Below, piece by piece: positions 8,381 to 16,008 of a stretch of DNA of 44,566 nucleotides. A program made the position numbers and the translations under genes. Each line of letters opens with the position of its first letter. The first letter of the stretch is position 1. The stretch comes from Actinoplanes sp. M2I2 (GTDB lineage Bacteria; Actinomycetota; Actinomycetes; Mycobacteriales; Micromonosporaceae), in the NCBI RefSeq assembly GCF_023544445.1, contig NZ_JALPVJ010000040.1, positions 1 to 44,566 on the forward strand. Direction: 5' to 3'. The notes under the pieces were generated by a model that was not told the origin of the DNA, did not search any database, and saw only the letters and a list, made by a program, of their open reading frames with translations.

Positions 8381-9709
8381 TCAGGCCCCGAGCAGGCTCT
8401 GCCCGCAGACCCGCACGACGTTGCCGGTGATCGTGCCCGACCCGGGCGAGGCGAACCAGGCGATCGTCTCGGCCACGTCGACCGGCAGCCCGCCCTGGGC
8501 CAGGCTGTTCATCCGCCGCCCGGCCTCGCGCAGGGTCACCGGCATCCGGGCCGTCATCGCCGTCTCGATGAAGCCCGGCGCCACCGCGTTGATCGTGATG
8601 CCGCGTTCGCGCAGCCCCGGCGCGCTCGACTGCACCAGCCCGATCACGCCGGCCTTGCTCGTCGCGTAGTTGGTCTGCCCGCGGTTGCCGGCGATGCCGG
8701 CGATCGACGCGACCCCGACGATCCGGCCGCCCTCGGCGATCAGGCCCCGGTCGAGCAGCACCTCGTTGATCCGTTCGGGCGCGATCAGGTTGACCGCGAG
8801 CACCGTGTCCCACCCGGCCGCGTCCATCTTGGCGATCGTGCGGTCGCGGGTGATGCCCGCGTTGTGCACGACGATGTCGAGCGGCCGGCTCAGGTGCGCC
8901 GCCAGCCGGCCGGCCGCGCCGTCGGCCGTCAGGTCGAGCTGCAGCGCGCGTCCGCGCACGTCGTTGGCCACCCCGGCCAGGGCGTCACCGACGGCCGGGA
9001 CGTCCAGCGCGATCACCTCGGCGCCGTCGCGGGCGAGCACCCGGGCGATGGCCGCGCCGATCCCGCGGGCCGCCCCGGTGACCAGCGCGCTCCGGCCGGC
9101 CAGGGGCCGCTGCCAGTCGGCCGGCGCCGGCGGTGTTCCCGCGCCGATCCGGACGACCTGCCCCGAGACGTACGCCGACCGGCCGCTCAGCAGGAAACGC
9201 AGCGTCGATTCGAGGGCGCCCTCGCCGCCGGGCTCGACGAGGACCAGCTGGGCCGTGATGCCCCGGCCGAACTCCTTGCCGAGGCTGCGGGTCAGCCCCT
9301 CGAGCGCGCGCTGGGCGGTGGCCTCGTGCGGGTCCCCGGCGGCCTCGGGCGGGGTGCCGAGCACGATCACCCGGCCCGATCGGCGGACCGACCGGGCGTG
9401 GGGGTGGAAGAACGCGTACAGCTCGCGGAGCCCGCCGGCGCCGGTGATGCCGGTGGCGTCGAAGATCAGGGCCCCGTGCCCGCCGCCGGTCAGCGGCTCG
9501 TCGCGGGTCTCGGCCCCGGCCCCGGCCAGCACCTTGCGCACCTGGTCGCCGAGCCGGCCGCCCGGGGCCGCACCGAGCAGCACCGGACCCTCGGTCAGCG
9601 GGTCACCCGGCCGGTGGCGCCGCAGCCGGGGCGGATCGGGCAGGCCCAGCCGCTTAACCAGGCCGCGCCCGGGGGAGGAGTTCGCGAAGCTCGCGTACCG
9701 GTCGCCCAT
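8381..9709 (-). CDS. FabG4-type long 3-oxoacyl-CoA/ACP reductase
   Basis: This is a 442-residue short-chain dehydrogenase with an extra N-terminal domain of about 200 residues that resembles a degenerate Rossmann/flavodoxin fold. This is the architecture of high-molecular-weight FabG4 (Rv0242c). The C-terminal catalytic domain has VTGAARGIGAAIA for NAD(P) binding near residue 210, an HNAG motif, an active-site Ser in VASIAGIAG, and Y348/K352 in TNYATSKAG. It interconverts 3-oxo- and 3-hydroxyacyl thioesters and fits the third step of beta-oxidation here. The ATG at 9709 (MGDRYASF) is the preferred start; a GTG at 9751 would run into the palindromic operator. It is first gene of the minus-strand operon and divergent from the thiolase. 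Confidence 0.93.
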   Translation of the reverse strand: MGDRYASFANSSPGRGLVKRLGLPDPPRLRRHRPGDPLTEGPVLLGAAPGGRLGDQVRKVLAGAGAETRDEPLTGGGHGALIFDATGITGAGGLRELYAFFHPHARSVRRSGRVIVLGTPPEAAGDPHEATAQRALEGLTRSLGKEFGRGITAQLVLVEPGGEGALESTLRFLLSGRSAYVSGQVVRIGAGTPPAPADWQRPLAGRSALVTGAARGIGAAIARVLARDGAEVIALDVPAVGDALAGVANDVRGRALQLDLTADGAAGRLAAHLSRPLDIVVHNAGITRDRTIAKMDAAGWDTVLAVNLIAPERINEVLLDRGLIAEGGRIVGVASIAGIAGNRGQTNYATSKAGVIGLVQSSAPGLRERGITINAVAPGFIETAMTARMPVTLREAGRRMNSLAQGGLPVDVAETIAWFASPGSGTITGNVVRVCGQSLLGA

Positions 9710-9737
9710 GTGCCGCAGCCTACTCGGCGCCGTCGTT

Positions 9738-9762
9738 GATAGGCTACTCACCAGTAGCTATC
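9738..9762. promoter_or_regulatory. Palindromic operator between the FabG4-type and thiolase genes
   Basis: GCTACT-CACC-AGTAGC is a perfect six-base inverted repeat (9743-9758), extended by GATAG and TATC on the flanks with a one-base bulge. It lies between divergent starts at 9709 and 9797, where a single dimeric repressor, probably TetR-like, could control both directions. No regulator gene is adjacent. Confidence 0.6.
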
Positions 9763-9796
9763 GACACCGGTGGCTGCCGACTTCAGGGAGGCCTCG

Positions 9797-11065
9797 ATGC
9801 GTCGCGTCGCCGTGCTCGGTGGGAACCGGATCCCGTTCGCCCGGTCGAACGGCCGGTACGCCCAGGCGTCGAACCAGGACATGCTGACCGCCGCCCTGGA
9901 CGGCCTGATCGCCCGGTACGGCCTGGCCGGCCGGCGCCTGGGCGAGGTCGCCGCCGGGGCGGTGCTCAAGCACTCCCGCGACTTCAACCTCACCCGCGAG
10001 ACCGTGCTGGGCTCGCGCCTCGACCCGCGCACCCCCGCGTACGACGTCCAGCAGGCCTGCGGCACCGGCCTCGAGACCGCGATCCTGGTCGGCAACAAGA
10101 TCGCGCTCGGCCAGATCGACGTCGGCATCGCCGGTGGGGTGGACACCACCTCGGACGCCCCGCTGCAGCTCAACGACGACCTGCGCCGCGCCCTGCTGGC
10201 CCTGAACCGGGCCCGTTCGGTGCCCGCGAAGCTCAGGGCGGCCGCCCGGCTGAATCCGTTGCTGGCCTTCAAGCCCGACGTCCCCCGCAACGCCGAGCCG
10301 CGCACCGGCCTGTCGATGGGCGAGCACGCGGCGCTGACCGCGCTGCGCTGGGGCATCACCCGCGACGCCCAGGACGAGCTGGCCCTGGCCTCGCACCAGC
10401 GGCTGGCCGCCGCCTACGAGCGCGGCTTCTTCGACGACCTGCTCACCCCGTACCTGGGACTGACCCGGGACCAGAACCTGCGCGCCGACACCAGCCTGGA
10501 CAAGCTGGCCCGGCTGCGGCCGGTGTTCGGCACGACGGACGCCACGATGACGGCCGGCAACTCGTCGCCGCTCACCGACGGCGCGTCGACCGTCCTGCTG
10601 TCCTCCGAGGACTGGGCGGCCGAGCAGGGCCTGACACCGCAGGCGTTCCTGGTCGACAGCGAGACCGCCGCCGTCGACTACGTGCACGGCGACGAGGGCC
10701 TGCTGATGGCCCCCGCGTACGCGGTCCCGCGCCTGCTGGCCCGCAACGGCCTCACGCTCCAGGACTTCGACTACTACGAGATCCACGAGGCGTTCGCCAG
10801 CCAGGTGCGCAGCACCCTGGCGGCCTGGGAGTCGCCCGAGTTCAGCAAGGAGAAGCTGGGTCTGGAGGCGCCGCTCGGCCCGGTCGACCGGGCCAAGCTC
10901 AACGTCACCGGCTCCTCGCTGGCCGCCGGTCACCCGTTCGCCGCGACCGGCGGCCGGATCGTCGCGACCCTGGCCAAACTGCTGGCCGACCGGGGCTCCG
11001 GCCGCGGCCTCATCTCCATCTGCGCCGCCGGTGGCCAGGGCGTCGTCGCCATCCTCGAGCGCTGA
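9797..11065 (+). CDS. Acetyl-CoA acetyltransferase / 3-ketoacyl-CoA thiolase (FadA2-like)
   Basis: This 422-residue thiolase carries all the catalytic landmarks: nucleophile C88 in QQACGTGLE, H330 in EIHEAFA, the GHPFAATGGR loop, and C409 in CAAGGQG. It cleaves 3-oxoacyl-CoA to acetyl-CoA plus a shortened acyl-CoA, the last step of beta-oxidation. The start is ATG at 9797, with AGGGAGG six bases upstream; the earlier frame start at 9770 would put nine odd residues in front of MRRVAVLGGNRIPF. It is divergent from the FabG4/MaoC pair, exactly as fadA2 (Rv0243) is from Rv0242c. It converges with the GGDEF/EAL gene. Confidence 0.95.
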   Translation: MRRVAVLGGNRIPFARSNGRYAQASNQDMLTAALDGLIARYGLAGRRLGEVAAGAVLKHSRDFNLTRETVLGSRLDPRTPAYDVQQACGTGLETAILVGNKIALGQIDVGIAGGVDTTSDAPLQLNDDLRRALLALNRARSVPAKLRAAARLNPLLAFKPDVPRNAEPRTGLSMGEHAALTALRWGITRDAQDELALASHQRLAAAYERGFFDDLLTPYLGLTRDQNLRADTSLDKLARLRPVFGTTDATMTAGNSSPLTDGASTVLLSSEDWAAEQGLTPQAFLVDSETAAVDYVHGDEGLLMAPAYAVPRLLARNGLTLQDFDYYEIHEAFASQVRSTLAAWESPEFSKEKLGLEAPLGPVDRAKLNVTGSSLAAGHPFAATGGRIVATLAKLLADRGSGRGLISICAAGGQGVVAILER

Positions 11066-11086
11066 CTCCGACCGGCTGGACCGGGG

Positions 11087-13330
11087 CTAGACCTGCTGGA
11101 GCGTCTTCGTCAGCCGGTCGCCGAACTCCGCCGCCGGCGCCGGCTTGCCGAAGAGGTAGCCCTGGCCGGAGGGGCAGTCGAGCTCGCGCAGGGCGTCCCA
11201 GTCGGCCGGGTCCTCGACGCCCTCGGCGATCACCGACATGCTCAGCGAACGGGCCAGCCACAGCACGGCCTGGATGATCGAGGCCTTGCGCGGGTCGGCG
11301 GCCAGGCCGGCCACGAACGAGCGGTCCAGCTTGACCACGTCGGCCGGAACCGACTGCAACCAGGTCAGGCTGCTGTAGCCGGTGCCGAAGTCGTCGAGGG
11401 CGATGCGTACGCCCAGGCTCTTGAGGGTCTCCAGCCGCTCCCGGACGTCGACCGAGGAGCTCAGCAGGGCGGTCTCGGTGATCTCGATGACCAGGCGGGA
11501 CGGGTCCAGCGCCGGGTAGGCGGCCAGCAGGTCGGCCAGCATCGGCACGAAGTCCGGCTCGGCCAGCTGGCGCGGGCTGACGTTGACCGACATGTAGCCC
11601 AGGTGCTCGCCCCACTCGACCAGGTGCCGCACGGCCAGGCGCAGGACGTGCTCGCCGAGCGGCACGATCATGCCGGTCTCCTCGGCCGCCGGGATGAAGT
11701 GGAAGGGGCTGAGCAGCTCGCCCTGCGGCGTGCGCATGCGGACCAGCGCCTCGGCGCCGACGACGAAGCCGGTGCCGGCGGCCACGATCGGCTGGAACCA
11801 GATCGGCAGCGTCTCGGACAGGTCGCCGGCCAGGGCCTCGCGCAGCCGGGCCTCGGCGGCGATCCGCTCGCGGACCCGGACCCGCATGTCGTCGCTGAAG
11901 ATCTGCAGGCGGTTGCCGCCGGCCCGCTTGGCCGCGTACATCGCGGTGTCGGCGGCCAGCACCGTCTCGTCGGCCTGCTCGGGGGACTCCCCGGCGGCCA
12001 GGCCCAGGCTGACCGCCACCTGCAGGTGACCGTCGCCGACCTCGAGCGGCTCGGCGAAGGCGGCCAGGATGGCCTGGCCGACCCGGGTCCCGGTCCGCGG
12101 CGAGCCGGACAGGGCGACCACGAACTCGTCGCCGCCCAGCCGGGCCACCAGCGCGCCGGCCGGGACGGTGGCGGCCAGCCGGGTGGCCAGGCCGCGCAGC
12201 AGCTCGTCGCCGGCCGCGTGCCCGGAGCCGTCGTTGACCGACTTGAACCGGTCGACGTCGAGGTAGATCACGTTGACCGGCTCGGCCCCGGCCAGCAGGA
12301 CGGCCAGGTCGTCCTCGAACGCCGAGCGCGACAGCAGGCCGGTGAGCGCGTCGTGGCGTACCTGGTCCTGCAGCTCCTCCTGGTGGCGGCGGCTCGCGGT
12401 GACGTCGAGGCAGTGCACGAAGATCAGGCGCAGGTTGCCGTGGCGGTCGTGCAGGTTGGTGCCGTGCACCTCGACCCACAGGGTCTCGCCGGTGTCCTTG
12501 CGGCGGTACTGGCGCACGTTGATCGACGAGCCGTCCTGCACGGTCAGCTGGTCGAACAACCGCGGCGCGGCCGGGTCGGCCAGCTCGATGGGCAGGTCGG
12601 TGACCAGCAGGCCGGCCGGCAGCTCCTCGGGCAGGCGCAGCCAAGCCCGGTACGCCTTGTTGATCCGCAGCACCCGGCCGTCCGGCGAGAAGATCGCCAT
12701 CGGCACCGGGGTCTCCTCGAAGGCGACGGTGAGCTGGGCCTCGCTCTCGTCCAGGTTCTCCTGCGCGCGACGCTCCTCGGCCTCGGTCAGCCGCCAGGCG
12801 ACGACCTGGAAGGTGGCCGCGAGCAGCACGGCGACACCGTGCACGACGGCCCAGAACAGCGGGTGCTTCTGGGCCGAGTGGTGCCCGTAGGTCAGGCCGG
12901 CGTCGAAGATCCCGAAGATCGCGTGGTGGGCCGTGGTGCCGGCCAGGAACACGCCGAACGGCGCCCAGTCCCGGTAGAGGGCGAGCGCGGCGACGGCGAT
13001 GAAGAAGGTGAAGTGCGCCTCGGTCTGGCCGTGCGTCATCGCCACGAAGGCGGCGCAGGCCACGGTGAAGCCGAACGCGACGAAGATCGACGGTAGCCGG
13101 CGGCCGGGCAGCAGGGCGGCGGCCAGGACGCACGGCAGCACCAGCAGGACCAGCCAGGTGGGCAGGCTCCCGCCGGAGAGCTCGTCGCGCAGCGCGCCGT
13201 AGAAGGTGAGCGCGACCAGGCAGCCGGCGAGCAGACGGGTCATCAGGCGGTGACGGCCGGCCCAGTCCTCGTCGCGCAGCCCGCCGCCGGTCGGCAGCCA
13301 GCGTTGCAGCACGTTCGCTCCAGTCACCAT
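11087..13330 (-). CDS. Membrane-bound PAS-GGDEF-EAL protein (cyclic di-GMP turnover)
   Basis: This 747-residue protein begins with five or six membrane helices (residues of about 28-190), then a PAS domain (about 195-315: FEETPVPMAIFSPDGRVLRINKAY), a GGDEF domain (about 320-475) and an EAL domain (about 495-740). The synthase motif RLGGDEFVVA is intact. The phosphodiesterase motifs GAEALVR, VNVSPRQL, EITET, DDFGTGYSSL, KLDRSF and AEGVE are also all present, so both activities could exist. The start is ATG at 13330 after GAAGGTGAG; the open frame extends further upstream but through intergenic operator sequence. It diverges from the MFS exporter, and one TetR-type palindrome lies closer to this gene than to the exporter. 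Confidence 0.95.
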   Translation of the reverse strand: MVTGANVLQRWLPTGGGLRDEDWAGRHRLMTRLLAGCLVALTFYGALRDELSGGSLPTWLVLLVLPCVLAAALLPGRRLPSIFVAFGFTVACAAFVAMTHGQTEAHFTFFIAVAALALYRDWAPFGVFLAGTTAHHAIFGIFDAGLTYGHHSAQKHPLFWAVVHGVAVLLAATFQVVAWRLTEAEERRAQENLDESEAQLTVAFEETPVPMAIFSPDGRVLRINKAYRAWLRLPEELPAGLLVTDLPIELADPAAPRLFDQLTVQDGSSINVRQYRRKDTGETLWVEVHGTNLHDRHGNLRLIFVHCLDVTASRRHQEELQDQVRHDALTGLLSRSAFEDDLAVLLAGAEPVNVIYLDVDRFKSVNDGSGHAAGDELLRGLATRLAATVPAGALVARLGGDEFVVALSGSPRTGTRVGQAILAAFAEPLEVGDGHLQVAVSLGLAAGESPEQADETVLAADTAMYAAKRAGGNRLQIFSDDMRVRVRERIAAEARLREALAGDLSETLPIWFQPIVAAGTGFVVGAEALVRMRTPQGELLSPFHFIPAAEETGMIVPLGEHVLRLAVRHLVEWGEHLGYMSVNVSPRQLAEPDFVPMLADLLAAYPALDPSRLVIEITETALLSSSVDVRERLETLKSLGVRIALDDFGTGYSSLTWLQSVPADVVKLDRSFVAGLAADPRKASIIQAVLWLARSLSMSVIAEGVEDPADWDALRELDCPSGQGYLFGKPAPAAEFGDRLTKTLQQV

Positions 13331-13422
13331 GCGCTCACCTTCGGCCCTCCGGGTTGCCGGGCGCGGGGCCGCCCGGTTGCGAAGCGATTGCGGGCGCGAC
13401 GTGATCGTCGGCACATTCCGAT

Positions 13423-13437
13423 ACGGCACCGTTCCGT
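13423..13437. promoter_or_regulatory. TetR-type operator 1
   Basis: ACGGCAC-C-GTTCCGT is an inverted repeat with seven-base arms and one mismatch. It lies inside a longer sequence (CCGATACGG...CCGTTT) repeated at operator 2, with centres 49 bases apart. It is about 90 bases upstream of the GGDEF/EAL start. Confidence 0.65.
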
Positions 13438-13471
13438 TTTTGAAGCCGGTGGCGTTACGCTCCTGACCGAT

Positions 13472-13486
13472 ACGGAACGGTTCCGT
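13472..13486. promoter_or_regulatory. TetR-type operator 2
   Basis: ACGGAAC-G-GTTCCGT is a perfect 7-1-7 palindrome, 34 bases before the MFS start codon. The sequence and position are typical of autoregulated TetR and exporter pairs. The likely binder is the TetR protein encoded at 15123-15737. Confidence 0.75.
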
Positions 13487-13520
13487 TTCGTAAGTAGGGC
13501 AAGTAAATGGGGGAACATCC

Positions 13521-15110
13521 ATGGACGCAACCGCGGCCGCCCCGGCCGGGCATCCCCGGCGGTGGGCCATCCTCAGCGTGCTGGTCATCAGCCTGCTGGT
13601 GGTCGTGCTCGACAACACCATCCTGAACGTCGCGCTGCGCACGATCGCCGACCCGGTGCACGGGCTCGGCGCCACGCAGAGCGAGCTCGAGTGGTCGATC
13701 AACTCGTACACCCTGGTCTTCGCCGGCCTGCTGTTCACCGCCGGCATCCTGGCCGACCGCCTGGGCCGCCGGATCACGCTGGTCGTGGGTCTCGCGATCT
13801 TCGCCGTGGCCTCGCTGATCTCCAGCTACGCCGACACCCCGGGTCAGCTGATCGGCGCCCGCGCGCTGATGGGGCTGGGCGCCGCGGCCGTCATGCCGGC
13901 CACGCTGTCGATCATCGCCAACGTCTTCTCGCCGCAGGAGCGCCCGCGCGCCATCGGCATCTGGGCCGGCGCCGTCGGCCTGGCCGTGGCCATCGGCCCG
14001 ATCCTGGGCGGCCTGCTGCTCGAGCACTTCTGGTGGGGCTCGGTCTTCCTGATCAACGTGCCGGTCGCCGTGGCCGGCGTGATCCTCGTGCTCGCGCTGG
14101 TGCCCGAGTCCCGCGACCCGAAGCCGGGCCGCATCGACGTCCTCGGGGTCATCCTCTCGATCATCGGTCTGAGCCTTCTCACGTACGGCGTGATCGAGGG
14201 CGGCGAGGCCGGGTTCGGCGACCCGAGGGCGTGGGGCACGCTCGCCGGCGCCGTGGTCGTGCTGGCCACGTTCGTGTGGTGGCAGCTGCGCATCGAGTTC
14301 CCGTCGCTGGACGTGCGGCTGTTCCGCAACCGCCAGTTCTCGGCCTCCACCGGCATGATCGGCCTGGTCTTCTTCGCGGCGATGGGCTCGTTGTTCTTCG
14401 GCGCCTTCTACCTGCAGCTCGTCCGCGACTACGGCCCGCTGGCGTCCGGCGCGTTGTTCGTCCCGTTCGCCGTCGGCCAGCTCGTCTTCGCTCCGCGCAG
14501 CGCCGCGATGGTCAAGCGCTTCGGCCCCAAGGCGGTCAGCACGGTCGGCCTGCTGCTGGTCGCGGCCGGCCTGGGGGTCTGGCTGTTCATCGGTCAGGAC
14601 ACCCCGATCTGGGTGGTCGGCGCCGCGTTCTTCATCATGGGCACCGGCATGGCCAACGTGATGCCGCCCGCCACCGAGTCGATCATGGCGGCGCTGCCCC
14701 GGGAGAAGGCCGGCGTCGGTTCCGCGGTCAGCAACACGATCCGTCAGCTCGGCGGCGCGCTCGGCGTGGCCGTCCTGGGCGCCGTGCTCTCCTCGGTCTA
14801 CCGCGGCAACCTCGGCACCGCGACCGACGGCCTGCCGGCCGAGGCGGCCGAGGCCGCCCGCGAGTCGATCTCCGGGGCGTACGGGGTGGCCGAGCAGGCC
14901 GGCGCCGCCGGCCCCGCGCTGATCTCGCAGGCCAACGCCGCGTTCCTCGACGCCATGCACTACGCGGCCATCGGTTCGATGGTCTTCGCCGTGCTCGGCG
15001 CCCTGGTGGCATTCATCTGGCTGCCCGGCAAGCGCCCGGCCTCCGCCCCCAAGCCCACCTCCTCGGAGGGGCTGGCGGAGGAGCAGGGCGTGGAACTGGT
15101 CGAAGCGTGA
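13521..15110 (+). CDS. MFS drug exporter, DHA2 family (14 TM)
   Basis: This 529-residue transporter of the DHA2 (EmrB/QacA-like) proton-antiport family has about 14 hydrophobic segments. It shows the family signatures: LDNTILNVALRTI in TM1, GILADRLGRR (motif A) after TM2, RALMGLGAAAVMPATLSII, and WAGAVGLAVAIGPILGGLLLE (motif C region) in TM5. It probably expels hydrophobic or cationic toxic compounds; the substrate is not predictable. The start is ATG at 13521, with GGGGGAAC a few bases upstream. The TetR gene follows after 12 bases, and two palindromic operators precede it, so expression is probably derepressed by the exported compound. Confidence 0.95.
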   Translation: MDATAAAPAGHPRRWAILSVLVISLLVVVLDNTILNVALRTIADPVHGLGATQSELEWSINSYTLVFAGLLFTAGILADRLGRRITLVVGLAIFAVASLISSYADTPGQLIGARALMGLGAAAVMPATLSIIANVFSPQERPRAIGIWAGAVGLAVAIGPILGGLLLEHFWWGSVFLINVPVAVAGVILVLALVPESRDPKPGRIDVLGVILSIIGLSLLTYGVIEGGEAGFGDPRAWGTLAGAVVVLATFVWWQLRIEFPSLDVRLFRNRQFSASTGMIGLVFFAAMGSLFFGAFYLQLVRDYGPLASGALFVPFAVGQLVFAPRSAAMVKRFGPKAVSTVGLLLVAAGLGVWLFIGQDTPIWVVGAAFFIMGTGMANVMPPATESIMAALPREKAGVGSAVSNTIRQLGGALGVAVLGAVLSSVYRGNLGTATDGLPAEAAEAARESISGAYGVAEQAGAAGPALISQANAAFLDAMHYAAIGSMVFAVLGALVAFIWLPGKRPASAPKPTSSEGLAEEQGVELVEA

Positions 15111-15122
15111 CGCGCCGGTAAC

Positions 15123-15737
15123 ATGAATGCCATGACCACGGCTCCAGTGGCCGGCCAGGAACGCAAGGCGCCTGGCCGGCCCCGCAACGCCCTCGCCGAC
15201 TCCGCGATCCTGCACGCGGTGCTCGACATGCTCAGCGAGGGGCAGACCGTCGCGGCCATCTCGATCGAAGCCGTCGCCGCCCGGGCCGGGGTGGGCAAGG
15301 CCACCATCTACCGTCGCTGGGCCAACAAGGAAGCGCTGATCATCGACGCGGTGGCGGCGATGAAGGGCCCACTGCCCGAGCTGGCCGGCGTCTCGGTCCG
15401 CGACGACCTGGTCGCGCTGATCAAGGCCAACCGCAGCAACGAACAGCACAACTACGGCAAGGTCACGGCCTGCCTGATGCCCGAGCTCCTGCGCGACGAC
15501 TCGATCATGGCCGGTTACCAGGCGGTCATCGAGCCGCGGCGTGAGGTGATGCGCGACGTGCTGCGGCGCGGCATCGCGAACGGGGAGCTGCGGTCCGATC
15601 TGGACATCGAGCTCACGCTGCTGATGCTGGTCGGCCCGAACATGCTCAACGGCCTGTTCCAGCACAGCCCCCGGGTGCCGCGGGAGGGCTTCGCCGAGGC
15701 GCTGGTCGACGCGATCCTGCGCGGCGCGGCCGCCTGA
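15123..15737 (+). CDS. TetR/AcrR-family transcriptional repressor
   Basis: This 204-residue regulator has an N-terminal TetR DNA-binding domain (ISIEAVAARAGVGKATIYRRWANKEAL, residues of about 48-74) and a helical ligand domain of usual length. It is cotranscribed with the MFS exporter and is the obvious candidate to bind the two ACGGxAC-GTTCCGT palindromes upstream of that gene (inference from arrangement). A second ATG at 15132 is an equally good start; neither has a clear ribosome binding site, so translation may be coupled to the upstream stop. A strong hairpin follows 40 bases after the stop. Confidence 0.92.
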   Translation: MNAMTTAPVAGQERKAPGRPRNALADSAILHAVLDMLSEGQTVAAISIEAVAARAGVGKATIYRRWANKEALIIDAVAAMKGPLPELAGVSVRDDLVALIKANRSNEQHNYGKVTACLMPELLRDDSIMAGYQAVIEPRREVMRDVLRRGIANGELRSDLDIELTLLMLVGPNMLNGLFQHSPRVPREGFAEALVDAILRGAAA

Positions 15738-15778
15738 GGCGACCCGGGCCCGCGGCCGCCTGACGCGGCCGGGAACGA

Positions 15779-15820
15779 GCGAACCGGGCGTGGGCCTTGA
15801 TGGCTCCACGCCCGGCTCGC
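15779..15820 (+). terminator. Terminator after the MFS-tetR operon
   Basis: CCGGGCGTGG (15784-15793) pairs perfectly with CCACGCCCGG (15806-15815) around a 12-base loop. The stem is lengthened by GCGA/TCGC across one mismatch. No T-run follows. Confidence 0.7.
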
Positions 15821-16008
15821 GCCGTCGGGTCCGCGCCGCTCCCACCCCCGTTGCGGGAACGACCCCCCGTTTCGGATCCCTCGGCCCCACCCACTCTGCC
15901 GTCCCCGTGGAGTCCGCGGGCGGAATCCGAACGAATCCGGATGCGCGTCGCCGCGAGGGCGGGACTACTGTCGGTCCTCCGCCGTCCGACGACCCCGCGG
16001 AGCGCGTC

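Noticed and set aside
6234..8669. 811-residue plus-strand frame over the dehydrogenase and MaoC genes
   Set aside because: No recognisable motif, odd His/Gly/Arg composition, and it lies fully opposite well-identified genes.
15790..16008. N-terminal extension of the STAND protein from an upstream ATG
   Set aside because: The extra 73 residues are Pro/Arg/Thr-rich and overlap the terminator of the previous operon; GTG at 16009 begins at recognisable sequence.
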